The translations under genes were made by a program, and so were the position numbers. The notes under the pieces are model-generated. The model did no database searches. It had not been told where the DNA came from and saw only the letters and a program-made list of their open reading frames with translations. A stretch of DNA of 64,000 nt from Gammaproteobacteria bacterium (GTDB taxonomy: Bacteria > Pseudomonadota > Gammaproteobacteria > Steroidobacterales > Woeseiaceae), in NCBI GenBank assembly GCA_029861535.1, contig JAOTZC010000003.1:80428-144427 (forward strand). Direction: 5' to 3'. Positions 24,041-34,786 of the stretch are shown piece after piece (position 1 is the first letter of the stretch; each line of letters begins with the position of its first letter).

Positions 24041-26839
24041 ATGACATTCGGCAGATACCTCGTAGCTGTTCTTTTCGCATTCCTTGCGGCGCCGCTACCG
24101 GCGGCCGAGGACTCCGAGTGGACCAGCACGCTCGATCGGATTTCGTCCGGGGTCGTTTCGATTCGTGTCGACAGCACCCGTGCTTTCGACACCGAATGGA
24201 ATTCGTCGAGCCAGGCAACCGGCTTCGTCGTCGATGCCGAGCGTGGGCTGATCTTGACCAATCGGCATGTCGTAACGCCTGGCCCGGTCGTTGCCGAAGC
24301 GGTATTTCGCAATAATGAGGAGGTGCGCCTGACACCGGTGTACCGCGACCCGGTCCACGATTTTGGCTTTTTTCGCTACGACCCGGACGAGCTGAATTAC
24401 ATAAAACCAACAGAATTGCCGCTCCGGCCAGAGGGCGCCGGGATCGGTCGTGAAATTCGCGTCATCGGTAACGATGCCGGTGAGCAGCTGTCCATTCTGG
24501 CGGGCACAATCGCGCGCCTGGATCGTAAGGCACCGGACTACGGTCGCGGCAAGTACAACGACTTTAATACCTTTTACTATCAGGCGGCCTCGGGAACATC
24601 GGGCGGCTCGTCAGGCTCGCCGGTTGTCAATATCGACGGTGAAGTGGTTGCCCTCAACGCCGGTGCAAATAATTCCGCGGCAAGCAGTTTTTTCCTGCCG
24701 CTTGATCGCATCGAACGGGCGTTATTGTTGTTGCAAAAGGATCAACCGGTCACTCGCGGCACCCTGCAGACGATGTTCGAGCGTAAGCCTTACGACGAAC
24801 TCAATCGACTCGGCCTAAGCGAAGCATCCGAGCGCGCGGCGCGATCTGAGTTTCCAAGTCAGACGGGCATGCTAACAGTCGAGCAAATCATTCCGGATTC
24901 GCCAGCTGATGGCAAGCTAAAACCAGGCGACATTCTGATTCGCATAGACGGAAAGCTGGTTGCCGAATTCGTGCCGCTCGCGGCGATGCTCGACGACAAA
25001 GTAGGCGATGAAGTTACGCTCGCGTTGGAACGCGGTGGTCGGACCGTCAATGAGACCGTGCAAGTTTCCGACCTGCACGGCATATCGCCGTCCGAATTTC
25101 TCGAGGTTGGCGACGCGATCGTCAACAATCTTTCGTATCAACAGGCGCGCCACTACAATCTGCCTGTCGAAGGTGTTTATGTCGCAAATCCCGGCTACTT
25201 AATGTCGAAATCCGCGGTGCCACGAGGCGCCGTTATTACACAATTTGGCTCGGACCAGGTTCGTAATCTCGACGACTTTGAGGCAGCGCTTGATAAGCTT
25301 GCCGATGGCTCGCGTGCGCTGCTGCGCTACGTCACAATTGAAAACCCACAAAACACAGTTGTTCGACCGTTCGAAATGGATCGCGTCTGGTTTCCGGTCC
25401 GCCGATGCGCGCGCAACGACAAGACTGGCATTTGGCCGTGTCGCGAGCTTGGGCAGGGCCCCGAATTAGAACCACCGATCCCGGGTAGTACGCGATTCAC
25501 GCGCTACTCTGATCCGCGCGTGCGCGCAGTAGCGTCGTCGCTAGTTGTTGTGACGTTTGACCTGCCATATACGCTGTCAGGCGTTGCAGAACGCCATTAC
25601 TATGGGACCGGTCTGATCGTCGACAAAGAACGGGGTTACGTACTGGTCGATCGAAATACCGTGCCACTTGCGATTGGCGATGTGACAGTTACTTTTGCCG
25701 GATCGCTCGAAGTCGATGCGAAGATCGAACAGCTGCATCCGCTGCACAACCTCGCAATCATTTCCTATGATCCTGCGTTGATTGGTGATACTCCGGTCAA
25801 AGAAGCCACGATCAATACGGAAGCACTGCATTCGGGCGACGATGTCTGGGTCGTCGGCATCAAAGCCGATCACCAGCTTGTGCATCAGCAAAGCAAAGTC
25901 GCATCAGTCGATCCATTGATACTGCCGCTTTCGCGGACCTTGCGATTCCGAGATTCAAACATAGAAGGTGTTTCGCTCGTTAACGGCCCGGCCGACTTCG
26001 ATGGCGTAATCGTCGATAAACGTGGACGTGTAATGTCTACCTGGTCGAGTTTTATCCTGCAGGGAGGTGGCGAATCAACGCAATTTAATCGCGGAATTCC
26101 GAGTGAGCTTGTGCTCGAGTTCGTACAGACGGTGCGGGCCGGCAAGCCGTTCTACTCGCTCGAAGCAGAATTCGTTTACGCACCTTTGTTTGCGGCGAGA
26201 AACATGGGTGTTGATGAAGACTGGCTCAAGCGCCTTGAGCAAAAAGACCCTGTGCGGCGTCGGGCGCTGAGTATTGCGCGCCTGGTCGCCGGTACACCGG
26301 CGGCTGAAAAACTTCGCAACGGCGATATTGTGCTGGCCGTTAATGGCGAAGTAGTGACGTCTTTCCGTACGCTCGAGCAGGCCACTCAAAAGCCCGAAGT
26401 AACGCTAACCGTATGGCGTGATCAAGATGTGCGCGAAATTACGCTAAAAACCGCATCGCTTAGTGGGCGCGGAATTGACCGCGCCGTGTCGTGGGCCGGT
26501 GCGCTATTGCAAGATCCTCATCGGCCGATGGCGGCGCAGCGTGGCATCCCGCCGTTCGGCGTGTATGTCGCGTTTTTTAGCTATGGGTCCCCGGCGACAC
26601 GTTACGGCTTATGGGCGGGTCGCCGCATCGTGCAGATCGACGAAACGCCGACGCCAAACCTGCAGGCCTTCGTCGACGCCGTGTCCAGCAAGCAAGACCA
26701 AGAATCCGTGCGCGTTACAACGATAACGTGGAACGGGGCCGTCGAAGTAATTACGCTGAAAGTCGACAATCAGTACTGGCCGGCGTACCAAATTCGCCGC
26801 GAAAATAATGGTTGGAGCCGTTCGTCGATTGGCGGCTAG
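24041..26839 (+). CDS. Large tandem HtrA-like serine protease with four PDZ domains (Nma111-like)
   Basis: A 932-residue exported protein (signal peptide about 1-21, ending APLPAA). The first trypsin-like domain (about 30-235) has a full triad: His76 in LTNRHVV, Asp107 in VHDFGFF and Ser191 in GGSSGSP. Two PDZ-like regions follow (about 275-345 and 355-435). A second protease-like domain (about 490-700) keeps the fold signature but has Asn539 for His, Asn570 for Asp and no serine motif. Two further PDZ-like regions follow (about 735-805 and 835-910). This order matches the eukaryotic Nma111 type. ATG 24041 is chosen at the signal peptide; the frame is open upstream inside gcvPB. A role in envelope protein quality control is inferred. 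Confidence 0.85.
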   Translation: MTFGRYLVAVLFAFLAAPLPAAEDSEWTSTLDRISSGVVSIRVDSTRAFDTEWNSSSQATGFVVDAERGLILTNRHVVTPGPVVAEAVFRNNEEVRLTPVYRDPVHDFGFFRYDPDELNYIKPTELPLRPEGAGIGREIRVIGNDAGEQLSILAGTIARLDRKAPDYGRGKYNDFNTFYYQAASGTSGGSSGSPVVNIDGEVVALNAGANNSAASSFFLPLDRIERALLLLQKDQPVTRGTLQTMFERKPYDELNRLGLSEASERAARSEFPSQTGMLTVEQIIPDSPADGKLKPGDILIRIDGKLVAEFVPLAAMLDDKVGDEVTLALERGGRTVNETVQVSDLHGISPSEFLEVGDAIVNNLSYQQARHYNLPVEGVYVANPGYLMSKSAVPRGAVITQFGSDQVRNLDDFEAALDKLADGSRALLRYVTIENPQNTVVRPFEMDRVWFPVRRCARNDKTGIWPCRELGQGPELEPPIPGSTRFTRYSDPRVRAVASSLVVVTFDLPYTLSGVAERHYYGTGLIVDKERGYVLVDRNTVPLAIGDVTVTFAGSLEVDAKIEQLHPLHNLAIISYDPALIGDTPVKEATINTEALHSGDDVWVVGIKADHQLVHQQSKVASVDPLILPLSRTLRFRDSNIEGVSLVNGPADFDGVIVDKRGRVMSTWSSFILQGGGESTQFNRGIPSELVLEFVQTVRAGKPFYSLEAEFVYAPLFAARNMGVDEDWLKRLEQKDPVRRRALSIARLVAGTPAAEKLRNGDIVLAVNGEVVTSFRTLEQATQKPEVTLTVWRDQDVREITLKTASLSGRGIDRAVSWAGALLQDPHRPMAAQRGIPPFGVYVAFFSYGSPATRYGLWAGRRIVQIDETPTPNLQAFVDAVSSKQDQESVRVTTITWNGAVEVITLKVDNQYWPAYQIRRENNGWSRSSIGG

Positions 26840-26862
26840 GATTGGTGGCCAAAAGCATCAAA

Positions 26863-27825
26863 ATGGCCACTCCGTGGCACACGCTGACAGCGCTTTCGCT
26901 TGCACTGGTTTTGGCAGTTGCACTCACGATCGCGGCTGGATCCGTCTCGGCGCAGTCACTCTATAAGTACCGCGGCGAAAACGGCGAGTGGATTTATTCC
27001 GACCGGCCACCGGACGATGGCGATGCTGACGAAGTTCGGGCCCTACAGACAGGGTCGACAAAAGGCACGGTAGACGTCGCCGTCGCTGACGCCGGCCAGA
27101 ATGTGCGATTTATCGCGACGAATCGCTATCATGTTCCAATACAACTGCAACTGCGCTTTAGTCGAATCTCGGGTCTTGCGCGTCCGAAATCCGATGACGA
27201 CCTAACCTGGATTCTGCCACCCAGCAGTGACACGGTCCTGCTAAGTCTTGCGAAGCAGGCGAGCAGCACTGCTGCAAAAGCGGAATACGAGTACGAATAT
27301 ATCGCGGGTGATCCACGGGCAGCACATCGGCCAGGCTCGCCCTATCGCGTACCGTTCGCAATCGCGGCCAACTTCCCCATTACTCAAGCCTATCCGGATG
27401 TCGTCACGCACAAGACAGTGGATTCATATCACGCTGTCGACATTGCGATGCCGGTCGGAACAGATATTTTTGCCGCACGCGATGGAATCGTCTTCGATGT
27501 CTCGAGCGACAATTTCGAGGGTGGGCTCGATCCGACACGTGACGGACCGTCAGCCAATATCGTACAAATCCTGCACGATGACGGCACCTATGCTCTATAT
27601 GCGCACTTAAACTGGAATTCGATTCGCGTAAAACCTGGCGATCGCGTTGCGCGCGGTGAATACATTGCCGATTCTGGCAACACTGGCTTTTCGAGTGGGC
27701 CACATTTGCACTTTGCAGTGCTTAGGAATGCCGGCTTGAAGACCGAGTCTGTGCCTATTCGGTTCGAAGGCGCTAATTCGAGCACGGTCGTGCCGGCGAC
27801 AGGCAGCGTACTTACAGCATACTGA
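26863..27825 (+). CDS. M23 family peptidase with N-terminal DUF4124-like domain
   Basis: A 320-residue protein with a signal peptide or anchor (about 8-32, ending VSAQ). A DUF4124-like segment follows (LYKYRGENGEWIYSDRPP, about 34-51), then a beta-rich linker and a C-terminal LytM/M23 domain (about 180-300). The zinc ligands are visible as YHAVDIAMPVG (His and Asp) and GPHLHF, with the family HLNW between them. The zinc set is complete, so it is probably an active endopeptidase on peptidoglycan. ATG 26863 is used; the ORF is open to 26812. It starts 23 bp after the protease gene and may be co-transcribed. Confidence 0.85.
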   Translation: MATPWHTLTALSLALVLAVALTIAAGSVSAQSLYKYRGENGEWIYSDRPPDDGDADEVRALQTGSTKGTVDVAVADAGQNVRFIATNRYHVPIQLQLRFSRISGLARPKSDDDLTWILPPSSDTVLLSLAKQASSTAAKAEYEYEYIAGDPRAAHRPGSPYRVPFAIAANFPITQAYPDVVTHKTVDSYHAVDIAMPVGTDIFAARDGIVFDVSSDNFEGGLDPTRDGPSANIVQILHDDGTYALYAHLNWNSIRVKPGDRVARGEYIADSGNTGFSSGPHLHFAVLRNAGLKTESVPIRFEGANSSTVVPATGSVLTAY

Positions 27826-27836
27826 ACGACTTGCCG

Positions 27837-27842
27837 TATAAT
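27837..27842 (+). promoter_or_regulatory. Consensus -10 element upstream of isocitrate dehydrogenase
   Basis: A perfect TATAAT lies 65 bp before the icd ATG. The best -35 candidate is weak (TTACAG at 27812-27817, 19 bp away). It overlaps the gap after the M23 peptidase stop and suggests independent transcription of the dehydrogenase. Confidence 0.4.
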
Positions 27843-27907
27843 GGCGCGCCGCAATGGCCGCCTGGCGCATCGCCATGGCACAAGAATAAGGGCACAGTAG
27901 GAAACCC

Positions 27908-30130
27908 ATGAGCACTGCAAGCATCATTTACACAATTACGGACGAGGCTCCGGCGCTGGCGACTTATTCGTTTCTACCTATCCTTAATGCGTTCGCAGAC
28001 GCAGCGGACGTCGCCGTCGAAACACGCGATATTTCTCTCGCCGGGCGAATTCTCGCGAACTTTCCGGAAAAACTCACGGACGAACAGCGTCAAAGCGACG
28101 ACCTCACTGAACTTGGCGAGTTGGCGAAAACGCCGGATGCGAATATTATCAAGTTGCCGAATATCAGCGCTTCGATTCCACAGTTGGTCGCGGCGATTGC
28201 CGAACTGCAGGACAAAGGCTATGACGTCCCTGATTATCCCGAAGAGCCGCGGAACGACGATGAGCGCAGCATTCGCGATCGCTACGCGAGAGTTCTCGGC
28301 AGTGCTGTAAACCCAGTTTTGCGCGAGGGCAATTCGGATCGCCGTGTCGCCGCCGCCGTCAAGGCTTACGCGAAGGCGAATCCTCATTCGATGGGAGCTT
28401 GGAGCAAGGATTCGAAGTCGCATGTTGCCAACATGCCGGATGGCGATTTTTACGCTAGCGAGCGCTCGGCGGAAATTAGCCGGGCCGGTAGCCTGCGAGT
28501 TGAACACATTGCGAAGGACGGCACCGTAACGGTGCTTCGCGAGAACATCCGAGTACTCGATGACGAGATCATTGATGCAAGTGTCATGAATACCAGCGCG
28601 TTACGTCGATACTTTGAGGCCGAGATCGAAGAGGCTCACAGCCAAGGATTACTGTTGTCGCTGCATTTGAAAGCGACGATGATGAAGGTGTCCGATCCGA
28701 TCATGTTCGGTCATGCGGTAACTGTCTACTACCGGGACGTTTACGAGAAATATGCGGACTTGTTCGATGAGATCGGCATTGAACCGAACAATGGCATTGG
28801 CGATGTATACGCGAAAATTTCAGATCTGCCCGCAGCCGAGCGGCAAAAAATCGAGGCCGACATCGATGCGGTCTATCAGACGCGGCCCGCGCTGGCGATG
28901 GTCGACTCGGACAAAGGTATCACCAACCTGCACGTACCCAGCAACGTTATCATTGATGCATCAATGCCGGCAGCGATTCGGAGTTCCGGAAAAATGTGGG
29001 GACCCGATGGCAAGCTGCACGATACCAAAGCACTGATACCTGACCGCTGCTACGCCGGGATCTTCCAGGCCGTCATCGATTTTTGCCGTGAAAATGGTGC
29101 CTTTGACGTCGAGACGATGGGCAATGTCTGCAATGTTGGGCTGATGGCGCAAAAAGCCGAGGAGTACGGCTCTCATGACAAGACCTTTGAAATCTCAACG
29201 GCGGGTCGGGTCCGCGTCGTCGATGAAGCCAGTAATGAACTGCTGATTCATCGAGTTGCGCCTGACGATATCTGGAGAATGTGCCAAACCAAAGATCTGC
29301 CAATACGCGACTGGGTTCGGCTCGCGGTGCAACGAGCTCGCGACACTGGGTCAACGGCGATATTTTGGCTTGACGAGAATCGTGCACACGACCGACAGCT
29401 AATCGAGAAAGTGAATCGGTATTTGAAAGACCATGACACGATTGATCTCGACATTCGTATTCTGGCACCGGTTGACGCAATGCGTGCAACACTGAGACGA
29501 GTCGCCGATGGCAAAGATACAATTTCCGTCACCGGCAATGTACTGCGCGACTACCTAACCGATCTCTTTCCGATACTCGAACTTGGCACCAGCGCCAAAA
29601 TGTTGTCGATCGTGCCGCTGTTGGCGGGTGGCGGACTCTATGAAACTGGTGCCGGCGGTTCGGCGCCGAAGCATGTGCAGCAGTTCCTCGAAGAAGGTCA
29701 TTTGCGCTGGGATTCGTTAGGCGAATTCCTGGCGCTTGCCGTGTCATTAGACGATGTCGCGACGAAGTCCGACAATAGCAAAGCGCGGACGCTTGCCAAC
29801 GCGTTGAACGAAGCTAACGGTCGTTACCTCGAAAACAACAAATCGCCGTCGCGCAAAGTGAATGAGCTCGATAACCGCGGCAGCCACTACTACCTGGCGA
29901 TGTACTGGGCGCAGGCGATGGCCGAGAAAACCGGTCAGGTGGATCTCGCGGCGCGATTTGAACCGGTTGCAAAGGCGCTTGCCGAAAACGAACATAAAAT
30001 TCTCGACGAGCTTATCGCGGCGCAAGGCGAGTCTGTAGATATTGGCGGCTATTATCGGCCGGATTATGATCTGGCATCAAAAGCAATGCGGCCGAGCCCG
30101 ACGCTTAATGCGATAGTCGATTCCGTCTAG
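27908..30130 (+). CDS. icd: Isocitrate dehydrogenase (NADP), monomeric type
   Basis: The TCA-cycle enzyme converting isocitrate to 2-oxoglutarate. The 740-residue length and the opening [20 protein letters not shown] are those of the monomeric type, unrelated in size to the homodimeric E. coli Icd. Other signatures are [19 protein letters not shown] (about 158-176), [18 protein letters not shown] and [17 protein letters not shown] (about 656-672). AGGA precedes the ATG at a suitable distance. Confidence 0.97.
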   Translation: MSTASIIYTITDEAPALATYSFLPILNAFADAADVAVETRDISLAGRILANFPEKLTDEQRQSDDLTELGELAKTPDANIIKLPNISASIPQLVAAIAELQDKGYDVPDYPEEPRNDDERSIRDRYARVLGSAVNPVLREGNSDRRVAAAVKAYAKANPHSMGAWSKDSKSHVANMPDGDFYASERSAEISRAGSLRVEHIAKDGTVTVLRENIRVLDDEIIDASVMNTSALRRYFEAEIEEAHSQGLLLSLHLKATMMKVSDPIMFGHAVTVYYRDVYEKYADLFDEIGIEPNNGIGDVYAKISDLPAAERQKIEADIDAVYQTRPALAMVDSDKGITNLHVPSNVIIDASMPAAIRSSGKMWGPDGKLHDTKALIPDRCYAGIFQAVIDFCRENGAFDVETMGNVCNVGLMAQKAEEYGSHDKTFEISTAGRVRVVDEASNELLIHRVAPDDIWRMCQTKDLPIRDWVRLAVQRARDTGSTAIFWLDENRAHDRQLIEKVNRYLKDHDTIDLDIRILAPVDAMRATLRRVADGKDTISVTGNVLRDYLTDLFPILELGTSAKMLSIVPLLAGGGLYETGAGGSAPKHVQQFLEEGHLRWDSLGEFLALAVSLDDVATKSDNSKARTLANALNEANGRYLENNKSPSRKVNELDNRGSHYYLAMYWAQAMAEKTGQVDLAARFEPVAKALAENEHKILDELIAAQGESVDIGGYYRPDYDLASKAMRPSPTLNAIVDSV

Positions 30131-30157
30131 GACCTTACCGTGTCGCGTCGAGGCGAA

Positions 30158-30625
30158 ATGATGAAGTTCCTCCCTTTCGTCGTCGCATTGCTAATCGCTG
30201 TCCTAAGCTATCAGCGCTCGTCGGACGACGCGTCGAAACAAGAATTGCCACCGTCAACGCCAGTAGGTCAGGACCACGGTTCTCAGCAATCGTCGGATGC
30301 AGAACTAGCGCGCGCATTCGAGGAGCGGCTTACTGCACACCAAGTCTTGGGACGCGGCACCGTCGAGCGCGTCCTATCAGACGATAATGATGGCAGCCGG
30401 CATCAACGCTTCGTGGTGCGACTCGCCTCCGGCCAATCGCTGATGATAGCCCACAACATTGATCTGGCCCCGCGCGTTGCCTCATTGCAGAAAGGTGATT
30501 ACGTATCGTTCTATGGCGAGTACGAATGGAACCAACAAGGCGGTGTCATCCACTGGACTCACAATGACCCTCAAGGAAGTCATGTCGCTGGTTGGCTGGA
30601 GCATAACGGGCAACGCTATCAATAG
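30158..30625 (+). CDS. DUF3465 domain protein
   Basis: A 155-residue protein with an N-terminal hydrophobic segment (KFLPFVVALLIAVLS), probably an anchor or signal, then a low-complexity linker. The conserved C-terminal domain has DDNDGSRHQRFVVRL, IAHNIDLAPRV, FYGEYEWNQQGGVIHWTH and GWLEHNGQRY, the DUF3465 pattern. Function is unknown; the small beta fold resembles OB-type domains. AGG at 30151-30153 supports ATG 30158 or 30161; a GTG at 30140 would give a longer form. Confidence 0.75.
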   Translation: MMKFLPFVVALLIAVLSYQRSSDDASKQELPPSTPVGQDHGSQQSSDAELARAFEERLTAHQVLGRGTVERVLSDDNDGSRHQRFVVRLASGQSLMIAHNIDLAPRVASLQKGDYVSFYGEYEWNQQGGVIHWTHNDPQGSHVAGWLEHNGQRYQ

Positions 30626-30668
30626 CGCACGGACTTGCAGCGTAACAGCCAGTCCTCAAACGTCGGTC

Positions 30669-30932
30669 TTACTTCAACAACTCGTGGTCTGGCGGCAGTT
30701 GGTGGGTGACCCACATGGCCAGTCGATGCTTCATGTTGGGTATTGACAGCTGATTCGGCGGTAGCGGCGCAATTTTCTTGTCGTGGATGAGCAGCCGGTA
30801 TACGTATTCGATCTTGAGTTCACGGGGATCCGTTGCTTCGAACTCGACAACACCGCGTTTCTCCGCATCTTCCATGACGATCCGCAGTGCTTCATTCAAA
30901 AGTGCCGGTTCGTTTTTTAACTTTTTCGACAT
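30669..30932 (-). CDS. DUF5062-like small protein
   Basis: An 87-residue cytoplasmic protein opening KKLKNEPALLNEALRIVME and ending NMKHRLAMWVTHQLPPDHEL. It resembles the DUF5062 family of small gammaproteobacterial proteins by this N-terminal helix and the MKH-LA-W motif. No function is known. It is convergent with the DUF3465 gene with 43 bp between their stops, and no terminator hairpin was found there. Confidence 0.65.
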   Translation of the reverse strand: MSKKLKNEPALLNEALRIVMEDAEKRGVVEFEATDPRELKIEYVYRLLIHDKKIAPLPPNQLSIPNMKHRLAMWVTHQLPPDHELLK

Positions 30933-31003
30933 TATGAATATCTGGCTTCAGGCTAAACGGTAGTCTATCAGCCGAAGACGGCCGACGATCGCCATTTAGT
31001 CGA

Positions 31004-33064
31004 CTAGCTACCGCTCATTCGTGTGGCCAACGCTTCAAAGCTCGTTACTGGCAGCTCGCAGTGCGTGCCGAGGCAGCGGTAAGCCAGCGTTTCATTTTCG
31101 ACAGCTTTTCGCTCGGCGAGCGCGCCCGGGAGCTGGTCCACGTCTTCAGCTATCGCAAACACGAGTCGGCGAGGCGCGTACAGTTTAGATGCCGAGGCAT
31201 TCCAGCGGTCGACATCGTCCTGCGGTCCACGAATAACGATGATCTCTGGTTCATGCAGATACTCCTCGAGCGCCGTTAACAATGACACGTTGCCATGCGG
31301 ATATTCCGAAATTGCCTGCCAGCCGGCACGCAGGGTTTTCTCGGCAGCTTCCAGGTAGCGGGATTCACCGAGCACATAGCCAAGTCGTTGCAATGCAAAT
31401 GCCGCAATACCGTTGCCGGAGGGTACGGCTTCATCGGCAAATGGTTTGGGCCTGTGCATCAGTTGCTCGTGATCGTCTGCCGTGAACCAGAATCCACCGC
31501 CGTCTCGATCTTCGAATCGCTCCAGCAGGGTGTCCGCGAGCTCTATAGCAAACTGCAGGTGTGTCGTGGACCAACGTGCCTGCAATACCTCAATAGTCGC
31601 GTCAAGCAGAAAAGCGTAATCGTCAAGATACGCCGGAAATCGCGCCTGACCATCCTTGTAAACAGCGAGCAGCCGACCGTCGACATATAAATACTGGTGG
31701 ACGAAGTTGATGGCGTCGGCGGCTGCATCGATAAGATCCTTACGCTCAAGTTCGCGGCCCGCTATCGCAAGACCGCGAATGGCTAGAGCGTTCCACGCTG
31801 TCAGCTGTTTTTCATCGCGCTCCGGGGCGACACGCGTTTCTCGCTCAATCAACATCGTTTTCCGGCCTTGCCGCAACAGTGCCTCAACGGCGCCAATGCT
31901 GTGCTGAATTTCCTTGGCAATATCAGCAAGCGGCTGTCGCACCGTTAGGTGCCACTTGGCTTCGAAATTCGCTTCCTGGTCTAGGCCGTAACGACGGCTG
32001 ACGGCAGCGTACGCGTTGTCGTCGAGCAAGGCCTCGACCTCCGTCGGTGTCCAGACGTAATACTTGCCTTCCTCACCCTCGGAATCGGCATCACGCGTTG
32101 AGTAAAAGCCGCCATTGTCCGCCCGCATGTCGTTCAGCATCCAGTCGGCGGTTTGATTGGCCACGTCGGCAAAGTGCTGCTCGCCGGTGGCGAGATGCGT
32201 ATCGGAATAAAGCGCGAGCAACGGGCCATTGTCGTATAACATTTTTTCGAAGTGCGGGATCTGCCAGTAGCGATCCACCGAGTAGCGACAGAATCCGCCG
32301 CCTAAATGATCGAAGATGCCGCCATCCGCCATGCGCGTCAGCGTCAACGTTGCCATGTAGAGTGCGTCGAGATCCGGCTCCGCGTCGTTTGCCGAAATGC
32401 GCCAATGTCTAAGCAGCCGGTCAATCGTTGTCGGATGCGGAAATTTCGGCGCGCTATCCAAACCGCCATAATCGCGATCAAAGTTCTCGGCGATGCGTTG
32501 CCGAGCTGCAATCAGCGGCTCGCCGTCGAGAGTCTGCTCATCGTCCGCAGGCTGCGGGCTTAGGCGGCTTAGAACGTCGATCAAGCGGTCGCCCTGCTGC
32601 TCAATGTCATCGGCATGCTCGCTGAAATAGGCGGCGACGCTCCGTAGCAAGTCGCCAAACGCCGGCATGCCATAGCGCGGCTCCTTTGGAAAATAGGTGC
32701 CACCGAAGAACGGTCTTTGGTTCGCGGGATTCAGGAACATCGTCAGTGGCCAGCCGCCGCCGCGTTGTGTCAGTAACTGATGCGCCGTCTGGTAGATCTT
32801 GTCGACGTCAGGCCGTTCTTCGCGGTCGACCTTGATGTTCACAAACAGCTGATTCATCTGCTTCGCAGTTTCGTCATCTTCGAAAGATTCATGTGCCATA
32901 ACATGGCACCAATGACAGGCCGAATAACCGATAGACAGCAACACCGGTTTGTTCTGTTCGCGAGCGAGCGCAAACGCGTCGTTCGACCATGGGTACCAGT
33001 CGACCGGGTTGTCGGCGTGCTGCTGCAGGTATGGGCTGGTTTCGTTGGCGAGATGGTTGGGCAT
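31004..33064 (-). CDS. DUF255 thioredoxin-fold protein (YyaL/SPATA20 family)
   Basis: A 686-residue protein with an N-terminal thioredoxin-like domain (about 1-160) and a C-terminal six-hairpin glycosidase-like region (about 190-600). The N-terminus reads [20 protein letters not shown], with a CxxC motif in [16 protein letters not shown]. The family is conserved from bacteria to mammals and its substrate is unknown. No signal peptide is seen. It is divergent from lgt with a 134-bp gap that shows no clear promoter. Confidence 0.88.
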   Translation of the reverse strand: MPNHLANETSPYLQQHADNPVDWYPWSNDAFALAREQNKPVLLSIGYSACHWCHVMAHESFEDDETAKQMNQLFVNIKVDREERPDVDKIYQTAHQLLTQRGGGWPLTMFLNPANQRPFFGGTYFPKEPRYGMPAFGDLLRSVAAYFSEHADDIEQQGDRLIDVLSRLSPQPADDEQTLDGEPLIAARQRIAENFDRDYGGLDSAPKFPHPTTIDRLLRHWRISANDAEPDLDALYMATLTLTRMADGGIFDHLGGGFCRYSVDRYWQIPHFEKMLYDNGPLLALYSDTHLATGEQHFADVANQTADWMLNDMRADNGGFYSTRDADSEGEEGKYYVWTPTEVEALLDDNAYAAVSRRYGLDQEANFEAKWHLTVRQPLADIAKEIQHSIGAVEALLRQGRKTMLIERETRVAPERDEKQLTAWNALAIRGLAIAGRELERKDLIDAAADAINFVHQYLYVDGRLLAVYKDGQARFPAYLDDYAFLLDATIEVLQARWSTTHLQFAIELADTLLERFEDRDGGGFWFTADDHEQLMHRPKPFADEAVPSGNGIAAFALQRLGYVLGESRYLEAAEKTLRAGWQAISEYPHGNVSLLTALEEYLHEPEIIVIRGPQDDVDRWNASASKLYAPRRLVFAIAEDVDQLPGALAERKAVENETLAYRCLGTHCELPVTSFEALATRMSGS

Positions 33065-33198
33065 TCGATTGCCTCTTCAGCGGCATTCGTCGTCTTGTAA
33101 TCGGCCACTATAGCGCATCTGCGAAACGACAAAGGTCGGGCTATAGTCGATTGATAGGCGATGGTAGACTTCTGCGAAATGATGCAAAGCGAGCGTTC

Positions 33199-33984
33199 AT
33201 GCTGACCTATCCCGAGATCGACCCGATCATTTTTTCGATCGGCCCCATTGCTATTCGTTGGTACGGCATGATGTACGTGATCGGCTTTCTGGCCGGCTGG
33301 TGGCTGGCGCGCAAGCGTTGCAAGCAACCGCATTCACCGGTCACCGCGCAGCAGGTGGACGATCTGATCTTCAACGCGATGATTGGCGTCATTATTGGCG
33401 GTCGCGTCGGCTACTGTCTTGTGTACGGATGGGATGAGCTGATCTCCGATCCGCTATACCTGTTTAAGATCACCAAAGGTGGCATGTCATTCCACGGCGG
33501 ACTCGTCGGTGTCATGGTCGCTATGTGGTGGTTCGGTCGCAGTCGGGGAAAGACGATGTGGCAAATCACCGACTTCATGGCGCCGTTTGCGCCGCTCGGC
33601 TTGGGTTTCGGCCGCATCGGCAACTTTATTAACGGCGAACTGTGGGGCAAACCGACAGAAATGCCTTGGGGGTTCAAGGTCGGTGATGAAGTGCTGCACG
33701 CGTCGCAGCTTTACGAGGCGCTGCTGGAGGGATTCGTGCTGTTCGCAATCATTTGGATTTTCTCGGCGAAGCCGCGGCCGCACATGGCCGTATCGGGACT
33801 GTTTTTGACGCTCTACGGTGTATTTCGTTTCTGCGTCGAGTTCTATCGCGTGCCCGATGCGCACCTCGACTATCTGGCGCTCGGATGGGTGACAATGGGC
33901 CAGGTATTGAGCGCGCCGATGATCATCATCGGTGGAGTCATGTTGGTCATGGCGTATAGTGGGCGAACGGAGGAAACAGCCTGA
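33199..33984 (+). CDS. lgt: Prolipoprotein diacylglyceryl transferase
   Basis: An inner-membrane enzyme that attaches diacylglycerol to the lipobox cysteine of prelipoproteins. The 261-residue protein begins [20 protein letters not shown], has about seven membrane segments and carries the Lgt signature [16 protein letters not shown] (about 138-153). ATG 33199 is chosen since the family N-terminus begins there; the frame is open further upstream. It precedes thyA by one base, the usual lgt-thyA order. Confidence 0.96.
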   Translation: MLTYPEIDPIIFSIGPIAIRWYGMMYVIGFLAGWWLARKRCKQPHSPVTAQQVDDLIFNAMIGVIIGGRVGYCLVYGWDELISDPLYLFKITKGGMSFHGGLVGVMVAMWWFGRSRGKTMWQITDFMAPFAPLGLGFGRIGNFINGELWGKPTEMPWGFKVGDEVLHASQLYEALLEGFVLFAIIWIFSAKPRPHMAVSGLFLTLYGVFRFCVEFYRVPDAHLDYLALGWVTMGQVLSAPMIIIGGVMLVMAYSGRTEETA

Positions 33985-33985
33985 C

Positions 33986-34780
33986 ATGCAGCAATACCTG
34001 GACCTGATGCGACGAGTCCGCGACGACGGATTTCAGCAAAACGATAGAACCGGCACCGGCACACTGAGTGTATTTGGCCACCAGATGCGCTTCGATCTCA
34101 GCGCTGGCTTCCCGATGGTTACGACCAAGAAACTACATCTACGCTCGATCATCCACGAACTACTTTGGTTTCTATCGGGCGACAGCAACGTTCGCTATCT
34201 GCAGGAAAACGGCGTCCGCATTTGGGACGCGTGGGCCGACGAGAACGGTGAACTCGGTCCCGTGTACGGCGTGCAATGGCGCAGCTGGCCGACGCCTGAC
34301 GGTTCCTCTATCGATCAAATCGCTCAAGTTATGCAACAGCTCAAAGAAACGCCTGACTCTCGCCGAATTATTGTCAGCGCATGGAATGTCGCGGAAATCG
34401 ACAGCATGGCGTTGCCGCCCTGTCACACGCTGTTTCAGTTTTATGTGGCCGACGGCAAGCTGTCTTGTCAGCTTTACCAGCGCAGCGCGGATATTTTTCT
34501 CGGCGTGCCGTTCAATATTGCGTCGTACGCGTTGTTAACGCATATGCTTGCGCAACAGGCGGACTTGAGTGTCGGCGACTTCATTTGGACGGGCGGCGAC
34601 TGCCACCTGTATCAGAATCATCTCGAGCAGACGAATGAGCAGCTGACGCGTGAGCCGCTGCCGTTGCCACGTCTCGCAATTAAGCGGCGGCCGGTTAGCA
34701 TCTTCGACTACCAATTCGAAGATTTTGAGGTCCTAAATTACGAATCGCACCCGCATATCGCCGGCAAAGTCGCCGTATAA
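33986..34780 (+). CDS. thyA: Thymidylate synthase
   Basis: Makes dTMP from dUMP using methylene-THF, producing dihydrofolate. The 264-residue length equals E. coli ThyA. The active-site cysteine is Cys146 in [13 protein letters not shown]. Other motifs are [20 protein letters not shown] and [23 protein letters not shown] at 33968-33973 lies inside the end of lgt, indicating coupling. folA follows after 6 bp, so the enzyme that regenerates THF is encoded next to it. Confidence 0.98.
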   Translation: MQQYLDLMRRVRDDGFQQNDRTGTGTLSVFGHQMRFDLSAGFPMVTTKKLHLRSIIHELLWFLSGDSNVRYLQENGVRIWDAWADENGELGPVYGVQWRSWPTPDGSSIDQIAQVMQQLKETPDSRRIIVSAWNVAEIDSMALPPCHTLFQFYVADGKLSCQLYQRSADIFLGVPFNIASYALLTHMLAQQADLSVGDFIWTGGDCHLYQNHLEQTNEQLTREPLPLPRLAIKRRPVSIFDYQFEDFEVLNYESHPHIAGKVAV

Positions 34781-34786
34781 AGCAGC

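Noticed and set aside
32989..33198. N-terminal extension of lgt
   Set aside because: It overlaps the 5' end of the divergent DUF255 gene, and Lgt similarity begins at ATG 33199.
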